Program-made: the position numbers and the translations under genes
The notes under the pieces: model-generated
Told to the model about the DNA's origin: nothing
What the model saw: only the letters and a program-made list of their open reading frames with translations
Databases searched by the model: none
Shown here: positions 19,361-27,728 of the stretch, in pieces
How the letters are laid out: each line of letters starts with the position of its first letter
Numbering within the stretch: position 1 is the first letter of the stretch
DNA from: Proruminimicrobium sp963666965
Lineage (GTDB): Bacteria > Elusimicrobiota > Endomicrobiia > Endomicrobiales > Endomicrobiaceae
Assembly: GCA_963666965.1 (NCBI GenBank)
Contig: OY762939.1
Coordinates: 558,001 to 622,000 of the forward strand
DNA: 64,000 nucleotides
Direction: 5' to 3'

Positions 19361-19984
19361 ATGGATACAAAAGTTTATACAGTAGAAGGAAAAGAAAAAG
19401 GAAAATTTGAGCTTCCCGCGTTTTTTAACACGGAAGTGTCAACAGTTTTGCTTCATGAAATAACGACAGGTTATATGGCTAACAAGAGAGCCGGAACTCA
19501 TGCTACAAAAACAAGAGGAGAAGTTTCTTTTTCAGGCGCTAAGCCATGGAAACAGAAAGGAACCGGTAACGCAAGAGCCGGCCAGAAAAACTCCCCTCTT
19601 TGGAGAAAAGGCGGTATTATATTCGGCCCGCAGCCAAGAGATTATTTTCAGAAAATGTCAAAACAGAAAAGACGTTTGGCTCTTAATATGGCGTTTTCAA
19701 ATTTGGTAAGCAAAGACAATCTTATTTTGATTGATCTTATTAAACTTGAACAGCCTAAGACGAAGAAAATCGTTGAATTTTTGAAAAATCTTAAAATTGA
19801 AGACAAAAGAGTTATAATAGCTCTTGCAAAAAAAGACGAGGTTATTCAGACAGCGGCAAAAAACATTAAGAACGTTGTTGTTGAAAATATTGCAAATCTA
19901 AACGCTTATCAGGTTATGTGGGCGGAGAAGATAGTTACTACGCCTGAAGCTATAGACAGCATTAAGGCGAAACAGGTTCTTTAA
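19361..19984 (+). CDS. rplD: 50S ribosomal protein L4
   Basis: Binds 23S rRNA and lines the exit tunnel; in some bacteria it regulates its own operon. 207 residues. Seen: the tunnel-loop region with A-G-T-H-A-T-K-T-R-G-E-V and K-P-W-K-Q-K-G-T-G-N-A-R, then G-G-I-I-F-G-P-Q-P-R-D-Y. Position and length are normal for the S10 block. Confidence 0.97.
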   Translation: MDTKVYTVEGKEKGKFELPAFFNTEVSTVLLHEITTGYMANKRAGTHATKTRGEVSFSGAKPWKQKGTGNARAGQKNSPLWRKGGIIFGPQPRDYFQKMSKQKRRLALNMAFSNLVSKDNLILIDLIKLEQPKTKKIVEFLKNLKIEDKRVIIALAKKDEVIQTAAKNIKNVVVENIANLNAYQVMWAEKIVTTPEAIDSIKAKQVL

Positions 19985-20049
19985 GAAGCGGTAAACCGTT
20001 AACCGTTTTATGCGGCATACGGCAAATGACAGATAAACAGGGAAAGAAA

Positions 20050-20337
20050 ATGGAAATTAGAAACATTATTAAAAAGCCTCTCATTACCGAAAAGTCTTCG
20101 GTTGCGAAAGAAAAAGAAGGAAAATATACGTTCGTTGTCGACAAAGACGCCAACAAGTACCAGATTAAACAGGCAGTTGAGACAATGTTTAACGTAAAAG
20201 TAAAAAGCGTACATACCGCGATTTTTGCAGGAAAAGCAAAAAGAATGGGAATGCGCGAAGGTTATAAAAGCGACTGGAAAAAAGCTATAGTAAAGCTTCA
20301 GGACGGTCAGGAAATATCAATAGTCGACGAAGCATAA
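20050..20337 (+). CDS. rplW: 50S ribosomal protein L23
   Basis: Docking protein at the exit of the ribosomal tunnel, contacted by SRP and trigger factor. 95 residues, starting M-E-I-R-N-I-I-K-K-P-L-I-T-E-K-S. An in-frame ATG at 20026 exists but has no ribosome binding site. The ATG at 20050 has AGGGA at good spacing and matches the family N-terminus. K-A-I-V-K-L is near the C-terminus as expected. Confidence 0.95.
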   Translation: MEIRNIIKKPLITEKSSVAKEKEGKYTFVVDKDANKYQIKQAVETMFNVKVKSVHTAIFAGKAKRMGMREGYKSDWKKAIVKLQDGQEISIVDEA

Positions 20338-20410
20338 GAGTTTCGTAAGAAGCAAATATGGGTTTATGGATTTTTAAAATTCCTGCCCGACAAATAGGAA
20401 AAGAGAGAAT

Positions 20411-21244
20411 ATGCCAATTAAAACATTTAAGCCGTACACACCTGTAAGAAGATTTATCACGATGGAAGATTTTTCGGAAATAACGACGAATAAGCCTGAA
20501 AAATCGTTGACAATGCCTGCAAAGAAAACCGGCGGCAGAAATAATACCGGCCAGGTTATGGTTCGTTTCAGAGGCGGAGAACATAAAAGATTCTACAGAA
20601 TCATCGATTTTAAGAGAAATAAAATCGGAGTTCCCGCAAAAGTCGTTTCAATCGAATACGATCCGAACAGAACCAGCAGAATAGCATTGCTTGAATATAA
20701 AGACGGAGAAAAAAGATACATTATACAACCTAAGGGTTTGAAAGTAGGAGATGAGCTGATGTCCGGTCCGGATGCCGAGATAAAAGATGGTAATGCTCTT
20801 CCTCTTTCAAATATCCCTGTAGGTACGTTTATACATAACCTCGAATTAGTTCCCGGAAAAGGCGGACAGTTAATCAGATCGGCAGGTTCAGCTGCGCAGT
20901 TACTCGCGAAAGAAGATGAATATGCCCACGTCAGAATGCCTTCCGGAGAAATAAGATTGGTCCTGGTTAGGTGTTACGCAACAGTGGGTCAGGTCGGAAA
21001 CATTGAACATGAAAACATGGCAATTGGTTCTGCAGGAAGAAACCGCCACTTCGGTAAGAAACCTCATGTGCGTGGTACGGCCATGAACGCTACAGACCAT
21101 CCTCACGGTGGTGGAAGAGGCAGATCTAAAGGTAATAATCAGCCTCGCAGCCCATGGAACCAGCCGGCAAAGGGTTTCAAAACAAGACCAAAGAAGGTTT
21201 GGGATTGGATGATAGTAAGTCACAGGAATAAAGCTAAGGCATAG
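20411..21244 (+). CDS. rplB: 50S ribosomal protein L2
   Basis: Large-subunit protein needed for subunit association and peptidyl transfer. 277 residues. Seen: G-G-R-N-N-T-G, G-G-E-H-K-R-F-Y-R, and the conserved C-terminal D-H-P-H-G-G-G-R-G-R histidine loop. Normal length and position in the S10 block. Confidence 0.98.
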   Translation: MPIKTFKPYTPVRRFITMEDFSEITTNKPEKSLTMPAKKTGGRNNTGQVMVRFRGGEHKRFYRIIDFKRNKIGVPAKVVSIEYDPNRTSRIALLEYKDGEKRYIIQPKGLKVGDELMSGPDAEIKDGNALPLSNIPVGTFIHNLELVPGKGGQLIRSAGSAAQLLAKEDEYAHVRMPSGEIRLVLVRCYATVGQVGNIEHENMAIGSAGRNRHFGKKPHVRGTAMNATDHPHGGGRGRSKGNNQPRSPWNQPAKGFKTRPKKVWDWMIVSHRNKAKA

Positions 21245-21253
21245 GAGAAATAA

Positions 21254-21538
21254 ATGAGCAGGTCAGTAAAAAAAGGTCCTTATGTAGATGCCAAACTTTT
21301 GAAAAAAATGGAAACGTTGAATAAGTCCGGTGAAAAAAAGATAGTAAAAACCTGGGCGAGAAATTCAACGATTACCCCTGATTTCGTAGGACATACGTTG
21401 GCAGTTCATAACGGAAAGAAATGGTTACCGGTTTATATATCGGAACAGATGGTTGGTCATAAGCTTGGTGAATTTGCGCCTACCAGAATATTTAAAGGTC
21501 ACGGCGGAATGACAAGACAAGATACATCGTTAACATAA
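21254..21538 (+). CDS. rpsS: 30S ribosomal protein S19
   Basis: Head protein of the 30S subunit that forms a complex with S13. 94 residues starting M-S-R-S-V-K-K-G-P-Y. Seen: R-N-S-T-I-T-P-D-F-V-G-H-T and G-H-K-L-G-E-F-A-P-T-R. SD GGAG, 9 bases after rplB. Confidence 0.98.
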   Translation: MSRSVKKGPYVDAKLLKKMETLNKSGEKKIVKTWARNSTITPDFVGHTLAVHNGKKWLPVYISEQMVGHKLGEFAPTRIFKGHGGMTRQDTSLT

Positions 21539-21556
21539 AAAGCAAAGGACAAAAAG

Positions 21557-21988
21557 ATGCAAGCAAAAGCAATAGCAAAATTTGTAAGATACGCACCTAG
21601 AAAAGTCAATCAGGTTTTGACCGTAATAAGAAACCAGAATGTTGAAAAAGCATTCGAGATTCTTTCTTTTTTGCCTAAAAGTTCAACAGAACTTGTTGAA
21701 AAGGTTTTAAAAAGCGCGGTAGCAAACGCCGGCAAACTTAAAGATTTTTCAGGCCTTAAAATTAAGGAATGCTGGGTAGGCCAGGGTCCTACTCTTAAGA
21801 GAATGAGACCGGGTCCTATGGGCAGAGGAATGCCGTATAAAAGAAAAACTTCACATCTTACGGTAATCGTAACCGATGAGGGAGTTGTGGCAAAGAAAAG
21901 CAAGAAAAAAGCAACGGTAAACAAACCGTCTGCGGCGCCTGAAGTTAAGGCTGTTAAAGAAAATAAAAATAAGGTAAAAAAAGGGTAA
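21557..21988 (+). CDS. rplV: 50S ribosomal protein L22 with basic C-terminal extension
   Basis: Exit-tunnel protein. The core (about 112 residues) shows A-R-K-V-N-Q-V-L, V-G-Q-G-P-T-L-K-R-M-R-P and G-R-G-M-P-Y-K-R-K-T-S-H. A lysine-rich tail of about 30 residues follows, making 143 residues in total. Similar low-complexity tails occur on L22 in other bacteria. 18 bases after rpsS. Confidence 0.96.
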   Translation: MQAKAIAKFVRYAPRKVNQVLTVIRNQNVEKAFEILSFLPKSSTELVEKVLKSAVANAGKLKDFSGLKIKECWVGQGPTLKRMRPGPMGRGMPYKRKTSHLTVIVTDEGVVAKKSKKKATVNKPSAAPEVKAVKENKNKVKKG

Positions 21989-21994
21989 GGTTCA

Positions 21995-22702
21995 ATGGGT
22001 CATAAAATTCATCCTAAAAGTGTTCGTATAGGTTATATTAAGGATTGGGATTCCAAGTGGTTCAACCTGAAAGAAATGCCTGATTTCGTAGAAGAAGATT
22101 TCAGAATAAGAAGATACTTGAAAGATAAATTAAAAAGCGCTTCAGTTTCTAAAATCGGAATTGAAAGAGCAGGAAAATACATCAGAGTAAATATCTACAC
22201 GTCAAGACCGGGAATAGTAATCGGTAAGGGCGGACAGGGTATGGAATCGCTTAGAATGGAAGTCGAGCAGATGACGCAGAGAAAAGCGTTTGTTAACGTA
22301 ATGGAAATTAAGAAACCGGAAACGGATGCTCAGCTCTGTTCTGATAACATTGCATATCAGCTTGAAAAGCAGATTGCTTTCAGAAGAGCGATGAAAAAAG
22401 TTATGGAAAAAGCGATGTTGGCAGGAGCTAAAGGCATAAAGATTATGTGTGCCGGCAGACTCGGCGGCGCTGAAATTGCAAGAACGGAATGGCTTAAAGA
22501 AGGCAGAATTCCTCTTCAGACATTCAGAGCTGAAATAGATTACGGTTTTTCCGAAGCTAATACAACGATGGGAAAAATCGGAGTTAAAGTTTGGATATTC
22601 AAAAAAGAGCATTTCCAGAAAACCGCAAAGGAACTTTTGGAAGAAGCAAAACTTGTTGAAAATCCGGCTGAAGCAACAGGAAACGTACAGGAAGGAAAGT
22701 AG
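21995..22702 (+). CDS. rpsC: 30S ribosomal protein S3
   Basis: mRNA entry-channel protein of the 30S subunit. 235 residues starting M-G-H-K-I-H-P. Seen: the KH domain with R-P-G-I-V-I-G-K-G-G-Q-G, and the C-terminal R-L-G-G-A-E-I-A-R-T-E-W motif. Six bases after rplV. Confidence 0.98.
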   Translation: MGHKIHPKSVRIGYIKDWDSKWFNLKEMPDFVEEDFRIRRYLKDKLKSASVSKIGIERAGKYIRVNIYTSRPGIVIGKGGQGMESLRMEVEQMTQRKAFVNVMEIKKPETDAQLCSDNIAYQLEKQIAFRRAMKKVMEKAMLAGAKGIKIMCAGRLGGAEIARTEWLKEGRIPLQTFRAEIDYGFSEANTTMGKIGVKVWIFKKEHFQKTAKELLEEAKLVENPAEATGNVQEGK

Positions 22703-22732
22703 TTTATTTAAAAGTTAAGGAAGGACAAACAT

Positions 22733-23146
22733 ATGTTGATGCCAAAAAGAGTAAAATACAGAAAGACTCACAGAGGAAGAATGAAAGGTTACGCCAAGGG
22801 CGGAACCGAATTGTCTTTCGGAACGTATGGTCTTCAGGCTTTGGAGCCGGTTTGGTTAAACAGTAACCAAATTGAAGCTGCCCGTATAGCTTTGACAAAG
22901 TTCATAAAGAAAGGCGGAAAAATCTGGATAAGAGTATTTCCTGATAAACCCGTAACCAAGAAACCTGCTGAAACAAGAATGGGAAAAGGAAAAGGAGATC
23001 CGGCGTTTTGGGTAGCGGTAGTAAAGCCGGGAAGAATAATGTTTGAAATGGAAGGTATTTCGGAAGTCGACGCAAGAAGAGCGTTGAGACTTGCTTCCGA
23101 CAAATTGCCCATACTTTGCAAAATCTTAGTAAGACAAGAAATATAA
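22733..23146 (+). CDS. rplP: 50S ribosomal protein L16
   Basis: Large-subunit protein that helps organise the A site. 137 residues. Seen: M-P-K-R-V-K-Y-R-K-T-H-R-G-R, R-M-G-K-G-K-G and the F-E-M-E-G-I segment. ATG 22733 (SD AAGGA 7 bases upstream) gives a two-residue extension before the conserved M-P-K; ATG 22739 is the alternative. Confidence 0.96.
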   Translation: MLMPKRVKYRKTHRGRMKGYAKGGTELSFGTYGLQALEPVWLNSNQIEAARIALTKFIKKGGKIWIRVFPDKPVTKKPAETRMGKGKGDPAFWVAVVKPGRIMFEMEGISEVDARRALRLASDKLPILCKILVRQEI

Positions 23147-23161
23147 CAACGGAAAAGAAAT

Positions 23162-23365
23162 ATGAAACAGAAAAATTGGCAGGAAATCAAAAGCATGGCA
23201 GGCAAAGAATTGACGGCTAAGCTCAGCGAACTTGAAGAAAAGTATTATAAACTTAAATTCAGAAATTCAGCGGCTCCGGTCAAGAATCCTCTTGAAATAA
23301 GAGAATTGAGAAAAATGATAGCAAGAGTAAAAACGCTTCTTGCAGAACAGAAAAAAGGGAATTAG
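23162..23365 (+). CDS. rpmC: 50S ribosomal protein L29
   Basis: Small two-helix protein near the tunnel exit. 67 residues. It has the family features L-x-E-L-E-E-K-Y-Y-K-L-K-F-R and the E-I-R-E-L-R-K-M-I-A-R-V-K-T segment. 15 bases after rplP and 17 before rpsQ, the normal L16-L29-S17 order. Confidence 0.96.
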   Translation: MKQKNWQEIKSMAGKELTAKLSELEEKYYKLKFRNSAAPVKNPLEIRELRKMIARVKTLLAEQKKGN

Positions 23366-23382
23366 TCCCGTAGGAAGGAAAA

Positions 23383-23637
23383 ATGGTTGAACGTGGAAAA
23401 AGAAAAATATTGCAGGGCGTAGTAATCAGCGACAAATCTGCAAAAACAAGAATTGTCTCTGTTGAAAGGACTATAGCGCATTCAAAATACGGAAGAGTTA
23501 CCAGCATGAAATCAAAATTCTCGGTTCACGACGAGAAAAATGAATCAAAAGCCGGTGATTTGGTATCTATAATGGAGTCAAGACCACTTTCGAAAACGAA
23601 AAGATGGGTTTTGACGTCGATAGTAAACAAAGCGTAA
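23383..23637 (+). CDS. rpsQ: 30S ribosomal protein S17
   Basis: 16S rRNA 5'-domain binding protein. 84 residues with an OB fold. Seen: G-V-V-I-S-D-K-S-A-K-T, V-E-R-T-I-A-H-S-K-Y-G-R and S-R-P-L-S-K-T-K-R-W. SD AAGGA. Confidence 0.97.
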   Translation: MVERGKRKILQGVVISDKSAKTRIVSVERTIAHSKYGRVTSMKSKFSVHDEKNESKAGDLVSIMESRPLSKTKRWVLTSIVNKA

Positions 23638-23647
23638 GGAAATCAAT

Positions 23648-24016
23648 ATGATTCAAGAAAGATCAATTTTAAATGTTGCAGACAATTCGGGAGCAAAAAA
23701 AGTTCGTTGTTTCAGAGTATTGAAAGGTATGAAAAGAAGATATGCGGGACTCGGCGACATTATAGTCGCTTCCGTCCAGGATGCAATTCCTCACGGCAAT
23801 ATTAAGAAAGGCGACGTAGTAAAAGTCGTTATCGTAAGAACTGCCAAGGAATACCGCAGAGAAGACGGAACCTACATCAGATTTGACGATAACGCAGCTG
23901 TTATCATCAACGATGAAGGAGAACCGAAAGGTACCCGTATTTTCGGACCTGTCGCAAGAGAATTGAGAGAAGCAAACTTCCTCAAAATAATTTCTTTGGC
24001 GCCGGAAGTAATATAA
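23648..24016 (+). CDS. rplN: 50S ribosomal protein L14
   Basis: Intersubunit-bridge protein and RsfS silencing-factor target. 122 residues, exactly the family length. Seen: V-A-D-N-S-G-A-K-K-V-R-C, R-R-Y-A-G-L-G-D and G-T-R-I-F-G-P-V-A-R-E-L-R. 10 bases after rpsQ. Confidence 0.98.
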   Translation: MIQERSILNVADNSGAKKVRCFRVLKGMKRRYAGLGDIIVASVQDAIPHGNIKKGDVVKVVIVRTAKEYRREDGTYIRFDDNAAVIINDEGEPKGTRIFGPVARELREANFLKIISLAPEVI

Positions 24017-24032
24017 TTAATAGGATAGAAAT

Positions 24033-24347
24033 ATGCTTAACATTAAGAAGAAAGACAAAGTAGTAGTTTTAACAGGCAAAGACAAAGGCAAACAAGGTGA
24101 AGTTTTGAAATTGTTTTTGGACGAGGGAAGAGTAGTCGTTTCCAAAATTAATTTTGTGAAAAGACATACAAAGCCCAACAACAGAGGAGAAGTAGGCGGG
24201 ATCAAGGAAAAAGAATCTCCTATTTCGATTTCAAACGTTATGCTTGTCTGTCCTAAATGCAATAAGCCTAACAGACCGAAATTTGATAAGCTCTCAGACG
24301 GCAAAAAAGTAAGAGTATGCAGAAAATGCGGTGAAATAATAGTTTAA
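24033..24347 (+). CDS. rplX: 50S ribosomal protein L24, zinc-ribbon (C+) form
   Basis: Assembly-initiator protein of the 50S subunit. 104 residues with an N-terminal KOW motif (K-G-K-Q-G-E-V). In the C-terminal part a C-P-K-C pair and a C-R-K-C pair lie about 25 residues apart, forming a probable zinc ribbon. In many bacterial L24 proteins these cysteines are replaced. The flanking S-N-V-M-L-V and G-K-K-V-R-V are family-typical. Confidence 0.96.
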   Translation: MLNIKKKDKVVVLTGKDKGKQGEVLKLFLDEGRVVVSKINFVKRHTKPNNRGEVGGIKEKESPISISNVMLVCPKCNKPNRPKFDKLSDGKKVRVCRKCGEIIV

Positions 24348-24362
24348 CAAGGGAAAAGAAAT

Positions 24363-24923
24363 ATGAATCAAGTTCCTAGAATGAAAGAAATTTATTTAAA
24401 GAATGTAGTACCGGTTTTGGAAAAAGAATTCGGATTTAAAAACATCAACGAAGTTCCGAAACTCTCAAAGATCGTTGTTAATATCGGTCTTTCGGAAGCA
24501 AAAGAAAATATTAAAGTTGTTGAAACTGCCAGCGACGAGCTTGCTGCGATAACCGGCCAGAAGCCGCTTGTCTGTAAAGCAAAGCAGTCAGTTTCAAATT
24601 TTAAAATACGTGAAGGAATGCCTATAGGGATAAAAGTAACTCTCAGAGGCGCTTTAATGTATGAATTTTTGGACAGACTGATAAACGTTGCTATGCCCAG
24701 AATCAGAGACTTCAGAGGAATCGAACCTAATAAATTCGACGGCAGAGGCAATTTTAATCTCGGTCTTACAGAACAGTATATATTCCCTGAGATCAACGTT
24801 GAAAAGTCCGATAAAGCAAGAGGAATGAATATTACGTTTGTAACCACGGCAAAAAAAGACGAGCATGCCAAGAAACTTTTGGAATATCTCGGAATGCCGT
24901 TTAAGAAAAGAGAAACGAAGTAG
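24363..24923 (+). CDS. rplE: 50S ribosomal protein L5
   Basis: Binds 5S rRNA and contacts P-site tRNA. 186 residues. Seen: V-V-N-I-G-L-S-E-A, K-Q-S-V-S-N-F-K-I-R-E-G, R-D-F-R-G-I and F-P-E-I in the expected order. 15 bases after rplX. Confidence 0.98.
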   Translation: MNQVPRMKEIYLKNVVPVLEKEFGFKNINEVPKLSKIVVNIGLSEAKENIKVVETASDELAAITGQKPLVCKAKQSVSNFKIREGMPIGIKVTLRGALMYEFLDRLINVAMPRIRDFRGIEPNKFDGRGNFNLGLTEQYIFPEINVEKSDKARGMNITFVTTAKKDEHAKKLLEYLGMPFKKRETK

Positions 24924-24992
24924 TTTTAAATTTTTAAAAATAAAAACCATAAGATGTTTATAGAGAACGTAAAATAAAAAAAAGAGGTTATT

Positions 24993-25178
24993 ATGGCAAC
25001 ACTATCAGCAGAAGCAAAAATGCGCAAACCTCAGAAGTTTGCAACTAGGTACAGGAACAGATGTCGCCTGTGTGGAAGACCTAGAGGCTACTACAGAGAT
25101 TTTGGTCTGTGCAGAATTTGTTTCCGTAAACTTGCGCATAACGGAGAAATTCCGGGTGTAACAAAGTCAAGTTGGTAA
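24993..25178 (+). CDS. rpsZ: 30S ribosomal protein S14, zinc type
   Basis: 61 residues, the short zinc-binding form of S14. It has C-R-L-C and C-R-I-C pairs, R-Y-R-N-R before them, and the conserved K-S-S-W end. A 69-base A/T-rich gap separates it from rplE. SD AAGAGG. The long non-zinc S14 was not seen in the window. Confidence 0.97.
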   Translation: MATLSAEAKMRKPQKFATRYRNRCRLCGRPRGYYRDFGLCRICFRKLAHNGEIPGVTKSSW

Positions 25179-25225
25179 CAGAAAGAAAAATTTTAAAGTA
25201 AAACAAAATTAGAAAGAGGTTGGTA

Positions 25226-25621
25226 ATGATTACAGATCCTATATCAGACATGTTTGTGAGAATAAGGAACGCAAATTCCAAATTACACGAAAAAGTTGAT
25301 ATTCCCGCGTCAAAAATAAAAACTGAAATTGCAAAAGTTTTGAAAGACGAAGGTTATATTACAAATTATAAGAACATAGAAGATCAAAAGCAGGGAGTTT
25401 TAAGAGTTTACCTGAAATATGATTTAAACGGTAAACCTGCTCTCAGCGGTTTGAAAAGAGTTTCAAAACCGGGGTTGAGAATATACAAAGGCTATGAAGA
25501 TTTGCCTAAGGTACTCGGCAGTTTCGGTGTTGCTATTATTTCTACGCCAAAAGGAATGATGGCAAGCAAGAAAGCCAAAGATGCTAAAATCGGCGGTGAA
25601 TTGATCGGTTACGTTTGGTAA
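25226..25621 (+). CDS. rpsH: 30S ribosomal protein S8
   Basis: Central-domain 16S rRNA binding protein and, in enteric bacteria, translational repressor of the spc operon. 131 residues from ATG 25226 (M-I-T-D-P-I-S-D-M). A TTG two codons upstream is in frame but overlaps the region just after the GAGG ribosome binding site. C-terminal S-T-P-K-G-M-M and G-G-E-L-I-G-Y-V-W are family-typical. Confidence 0.97.
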   Translation: MITDPISDMFVRIRNANSKLHEKVDIPASKIKTEIAKVLKDEGYITNYKNIEDQKQGVLRVYLKYDLNGKPALSGLKRVSKPGLRIYKGYEDLPKVLGSFGVAIISTPKGMMASKKAKDAKIGGELIGYVW

Positions 25622-25643
25622 ATTTTTATATTGAGGTTGCAAA

Positions 25644-26207
25644 ATGAGTCGCTTAGGAAGAAAGCCAATAGCAATACCTGAAAAAGTTAAAGTAGAATTT
25701 AAGAACGGAGTACTTGAAGTTTCTGGTGCAAAAGAAAAACTTTCTCAGAAGATAGATGAGAGGTTGGATGTTAAGCTCGATAAAGGTTCTGTTATTCTTG
25801 AAATGAAAGAACAGACCAGAGAAGCTAATATGCTTCAAGGGCTTATCAGAGGTCTTATCGTCAACATGATTGAAGGCGTTGTCAACGGATATAAGAAAGA
25901 GCTCGAATTGAACGGTCTTGGTTTTAAAGCTGTTTTAACAGGCAGCCAATTGACTCTTACCGTCGGTTTTTCTCATACCGTTACAAAAGAAGTTCCTAAA
26001 ACCGTTAAAGTCGTCGTATCTATGAACTCGGATAAAATGCCGGTTCTTACGATCACAGGCGCCGATAAACAGGCAGTAGGAGCTTTTGCAGCCGAAGTCA
26101 GAGCGGTAAAACCGCCTGAACCTTATAAAGGGTTCGGCATCAGATATACCGGTGAAAAGATTATAAGAAAAGCCGGTAAAGCAGCAGCGGCCGGAGCAAA
26201 GAAGTAA
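25644..26207 (+). CDS. rplF: 50S ribosomal protein L6
   Basis: Protein at the base of the L7/L12 stalk. 187 residues. Seen: M-S-R-L-G-R-K-P-I, G-Y-K-K-E-L-E-L-N-G-L-G, and the C-terminal P-P-E-P-Y-K-G-F-G-I-R-Y, followed by a short Ala/Lys tail. 22 bases after rpsH. Confidence 0.98.
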   Translation: MSRLGRKPIAIPEKVKVEFKNGVLEVSGAKEKLSQKIDERLDVKLDKGSVILEMKEQTREANMLQGLIRGLIVNMIEGVVNGYKKELELNGLGFKAVLTGSQLTLTVGFSHTVTKEVPKTVKVVVSMNSDKMPVLTITGADKQAVGAFAAEVRAVKPPEPYKGFGIRYTGEKIIRKAGKAAAAGAKK

Positions 26208-26216
26208 GCTGAATTT

Positions 26217-26240
26217 TCCGTCATAAAATAAAATGACGGA
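26217..26240 (+). other. perfect hairpin in rplF-rplR gap
   Basis: TCCGTCAT (26217-26224) pairs with ATGACGGA (26233-26240) across an 8-base A/T loop. No T-run follows, so it is not a terminator. It may be an RNA processing or stability element in this unusually long (118-base) intra-operon gap. Confidence 0.5.
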
Positions 26241-26277
26241 TCCGGTTGTTTGAAAATAAAAGATGTTTACAAGCGGA

Positions 26278-26295
26278 AGAAGTTGAAAAACTTCT
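26278..26295 (+). other. GAAA-tetraloop hairpin before rplR
   Basis: AGAAGTT (26278-26284) pairs with AACTTCT (26289-26295), closed by a GAAA tetraloop, about 30 bases before the rplR start. GNRA tetraloops are typical of functional RNA folds. No T-run. Confidence 0.45.
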
Positions 26296-26325
26296 AAACT
26301 TCTTGATAAAAAAGAGGATATAGTA

Positions 26326-26685
26326 ATGAAAGGGTCAAAAATAAGATCAGATTTCAGAAAGAAAAGAGTCAGAACCAAAATTTCAGGAACAACGGAAAGA
26401 CCTAGATTAAACGTAAAATGCGGACATAAACATGTTTATGCCCAGATTATTGACGACGTCAAGGGAGTTACTCTTGCAGCGGCGTCTACGTTATCTGCAG
26501 AACTTAAAGGCAAGTTGAAATCGAACGATACGGTCGAAGCCGCAAAAGCGGTAGGAAAACTCGTTGCCCAGAAAGCCGCCGAAAAGAATATTAAGTCGGT
26601 TGTTTTTGACAGAGCCGGTAAATCGTACGAAGGCAAAATAAAAGCCCTTGCGGAAGAAGCAAGAGCCGGCGGATTGGAATTCTAA
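26326..26685 (+). CDS. rplR: 50S ribosomal protein L18
   Basis: 5S rRNA binding protein. 119 residues. Seen: R-P-R-L-N-V-K-C-G-H-K-H-V-Y-A-Q, V-F-D-R-A-G-K-S-Y-E-G-K-I-K-A-L-A-E and A-R-x-G-G-L-E-F at the end. Preceded by two small RNA hairpins. Confidence 0.97.
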   Translation: MKGSKIRSDFRKKRVRTKISGTTERPRLNVKCGHKHVYAQIIDDVKGVTLAAASTLSAELKGKLKSNDTVEAAKAVGKLVAQKAAEKNIKSVVFDRAGKSYEGKIKALAEEARAGGLEF

Positions 26686-26718
26686 AAATTTTTATATGGT
26701 TATAGTCGGGAGGATAAG

Positions 26719-27222
26719 TTGGCTGACAATAAATTTAACAAAGAAAATGAAAGCGGTTTGATAGAAACCGTAGTATCCGTTAACAGAGTTACGAAAGTTG
26801 TTAAGGGCGGAAAGAGAATGTCCTTTAACGCGCTTGTCGTAGTCGGAGACGGAGCAGGAAAAGTTGGCTGCGGTCTCGGTAAAGCAAACGAAGTTCAGGC
26901 TGCAATCAAAAAAGGAAGCGCAAGAGCGCAGAAAAATATGGTAGGCGTCTCTATCAGAAATACAAGCATTCCTCATGACGTTATAGGCATAAGCGGAGCA
27001 GGAAAAGTTTTGCTTAAACCTGCCGTCCCCGGAACAGGCGTTATCGCCGGCGGTTCTGTAAGAGCTGTTCTTGAAGCGGTCGGAATAAAAGACATTCTTA
27101 CAAAATCGATGGGAACTGCAAATCCTTTTAACGTAGTATATGCTACAATAGAAGCTCTCAAAAGTTTGAGAACTAAAGAGGATGTTGCAAAAATAAGAAA
27201 TAAAGAGGTTGCAGAAATATGA
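26719..27222 (+). CDS. rpsE: 30S ribosomal protein S5 (TTG start)
   Basis: Translation-fidelity protein of the 30S subunit. 167 residues. The start is TTG at 26719, supported by a strong SD (GGGAGGA) 4 bases upstream. There is no ATG near this position, and the next in-frame Met is well inside the conserved part. Seen: V-N-R-V-T-K-V-V-K-G-G-K-R-M and V-G-D-G-A-G-K-V-G-C-G. The stop overlaps the rplO start (ATGA). Confidence 0.97.
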   Translation: MADNKFNKENESGLIETVVSVNRVTKVVKGGKRMSFNALVVVGDGAGKVGCGLGKANEVQAAIKKGSARAQKNMVGVSIRNTSIPHDVIGISGAGKVLLKPAVPGTGVIAGGSVRAVLEAVGIKDILTKSMGTANPFNVVYATIEALKSLRTKEDVAKIRNKEVAEI

Positions 27223-27674
27223 TAGGATTAAATACATTAAAACCTGCGGAAGGTTCAAGGCACAGAAAGAAAATCATCGGCAGAGGAGTCGGTTCGGGTC
27301 ACGGTAGAACTTCTACCAGAGGAAGCAAAGGCCAGAAAGCAAGATCCGGCGACGGCAGCAAGATGTCTTTTTTTGAAGCCGGTCAGACAGCTATCGTCAG
27401 AAGAATGCCTAAAAGAGGTTTCAATAATACGGCATTCAAAACAGTATATGAAATCGTAAATTTGGATGTTATAGCATCAAAGTTTAACTCAGGCGACGAA
27501 GTTACCGTTGCAAAACTTAAAGAAGCCGGAATCATTAAGAAAGGAAAACTCGTAAAGGTTCTTGCAAACGGAACAATAGACAAAAAGTTGAATATTTCGG
27601 CAAACTCTTTTTCAAAAACAGCAAAAGAAAAAATTGAAAAAGCGGGCGGTAAAGCAGTTGTAGTTGAAGCATAG
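27219..27674 (+). CDS. rplO: 50S ribosomal protein L15
   Basis: Late-assembly protein of the 50S subunit. 151 residues. Seen: R-H-R-K-K-I-I-G-R-G-V-G-S-G-H-G-R-T-S and F-E-A-G-Q-T. It directly overlaps rpsE, so no rpmD (L30) gene is present between them, as in several other bacterial phyla. Confidence 0.97.
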   Translation: MIGLNTLKPAEGSRHRKKIIGRGVGSGHGRTSTRGSKGQKARSGDGSKMSFFEAGQTAIVRRMPKRGFNNTAFKTVYEIVNLDVIASKFNSGDEVTVAKLKEAGIIKKGKLVKVLANGTIDKKLNISANSFSKTAKEKIEKAGGKAVVVEA

Positions 27675-27728
27675 TTTTAAATTTTTTGCGTTTTAAAGAA
27701 TAAAATCCCTATATACAAAGGTGAGACA

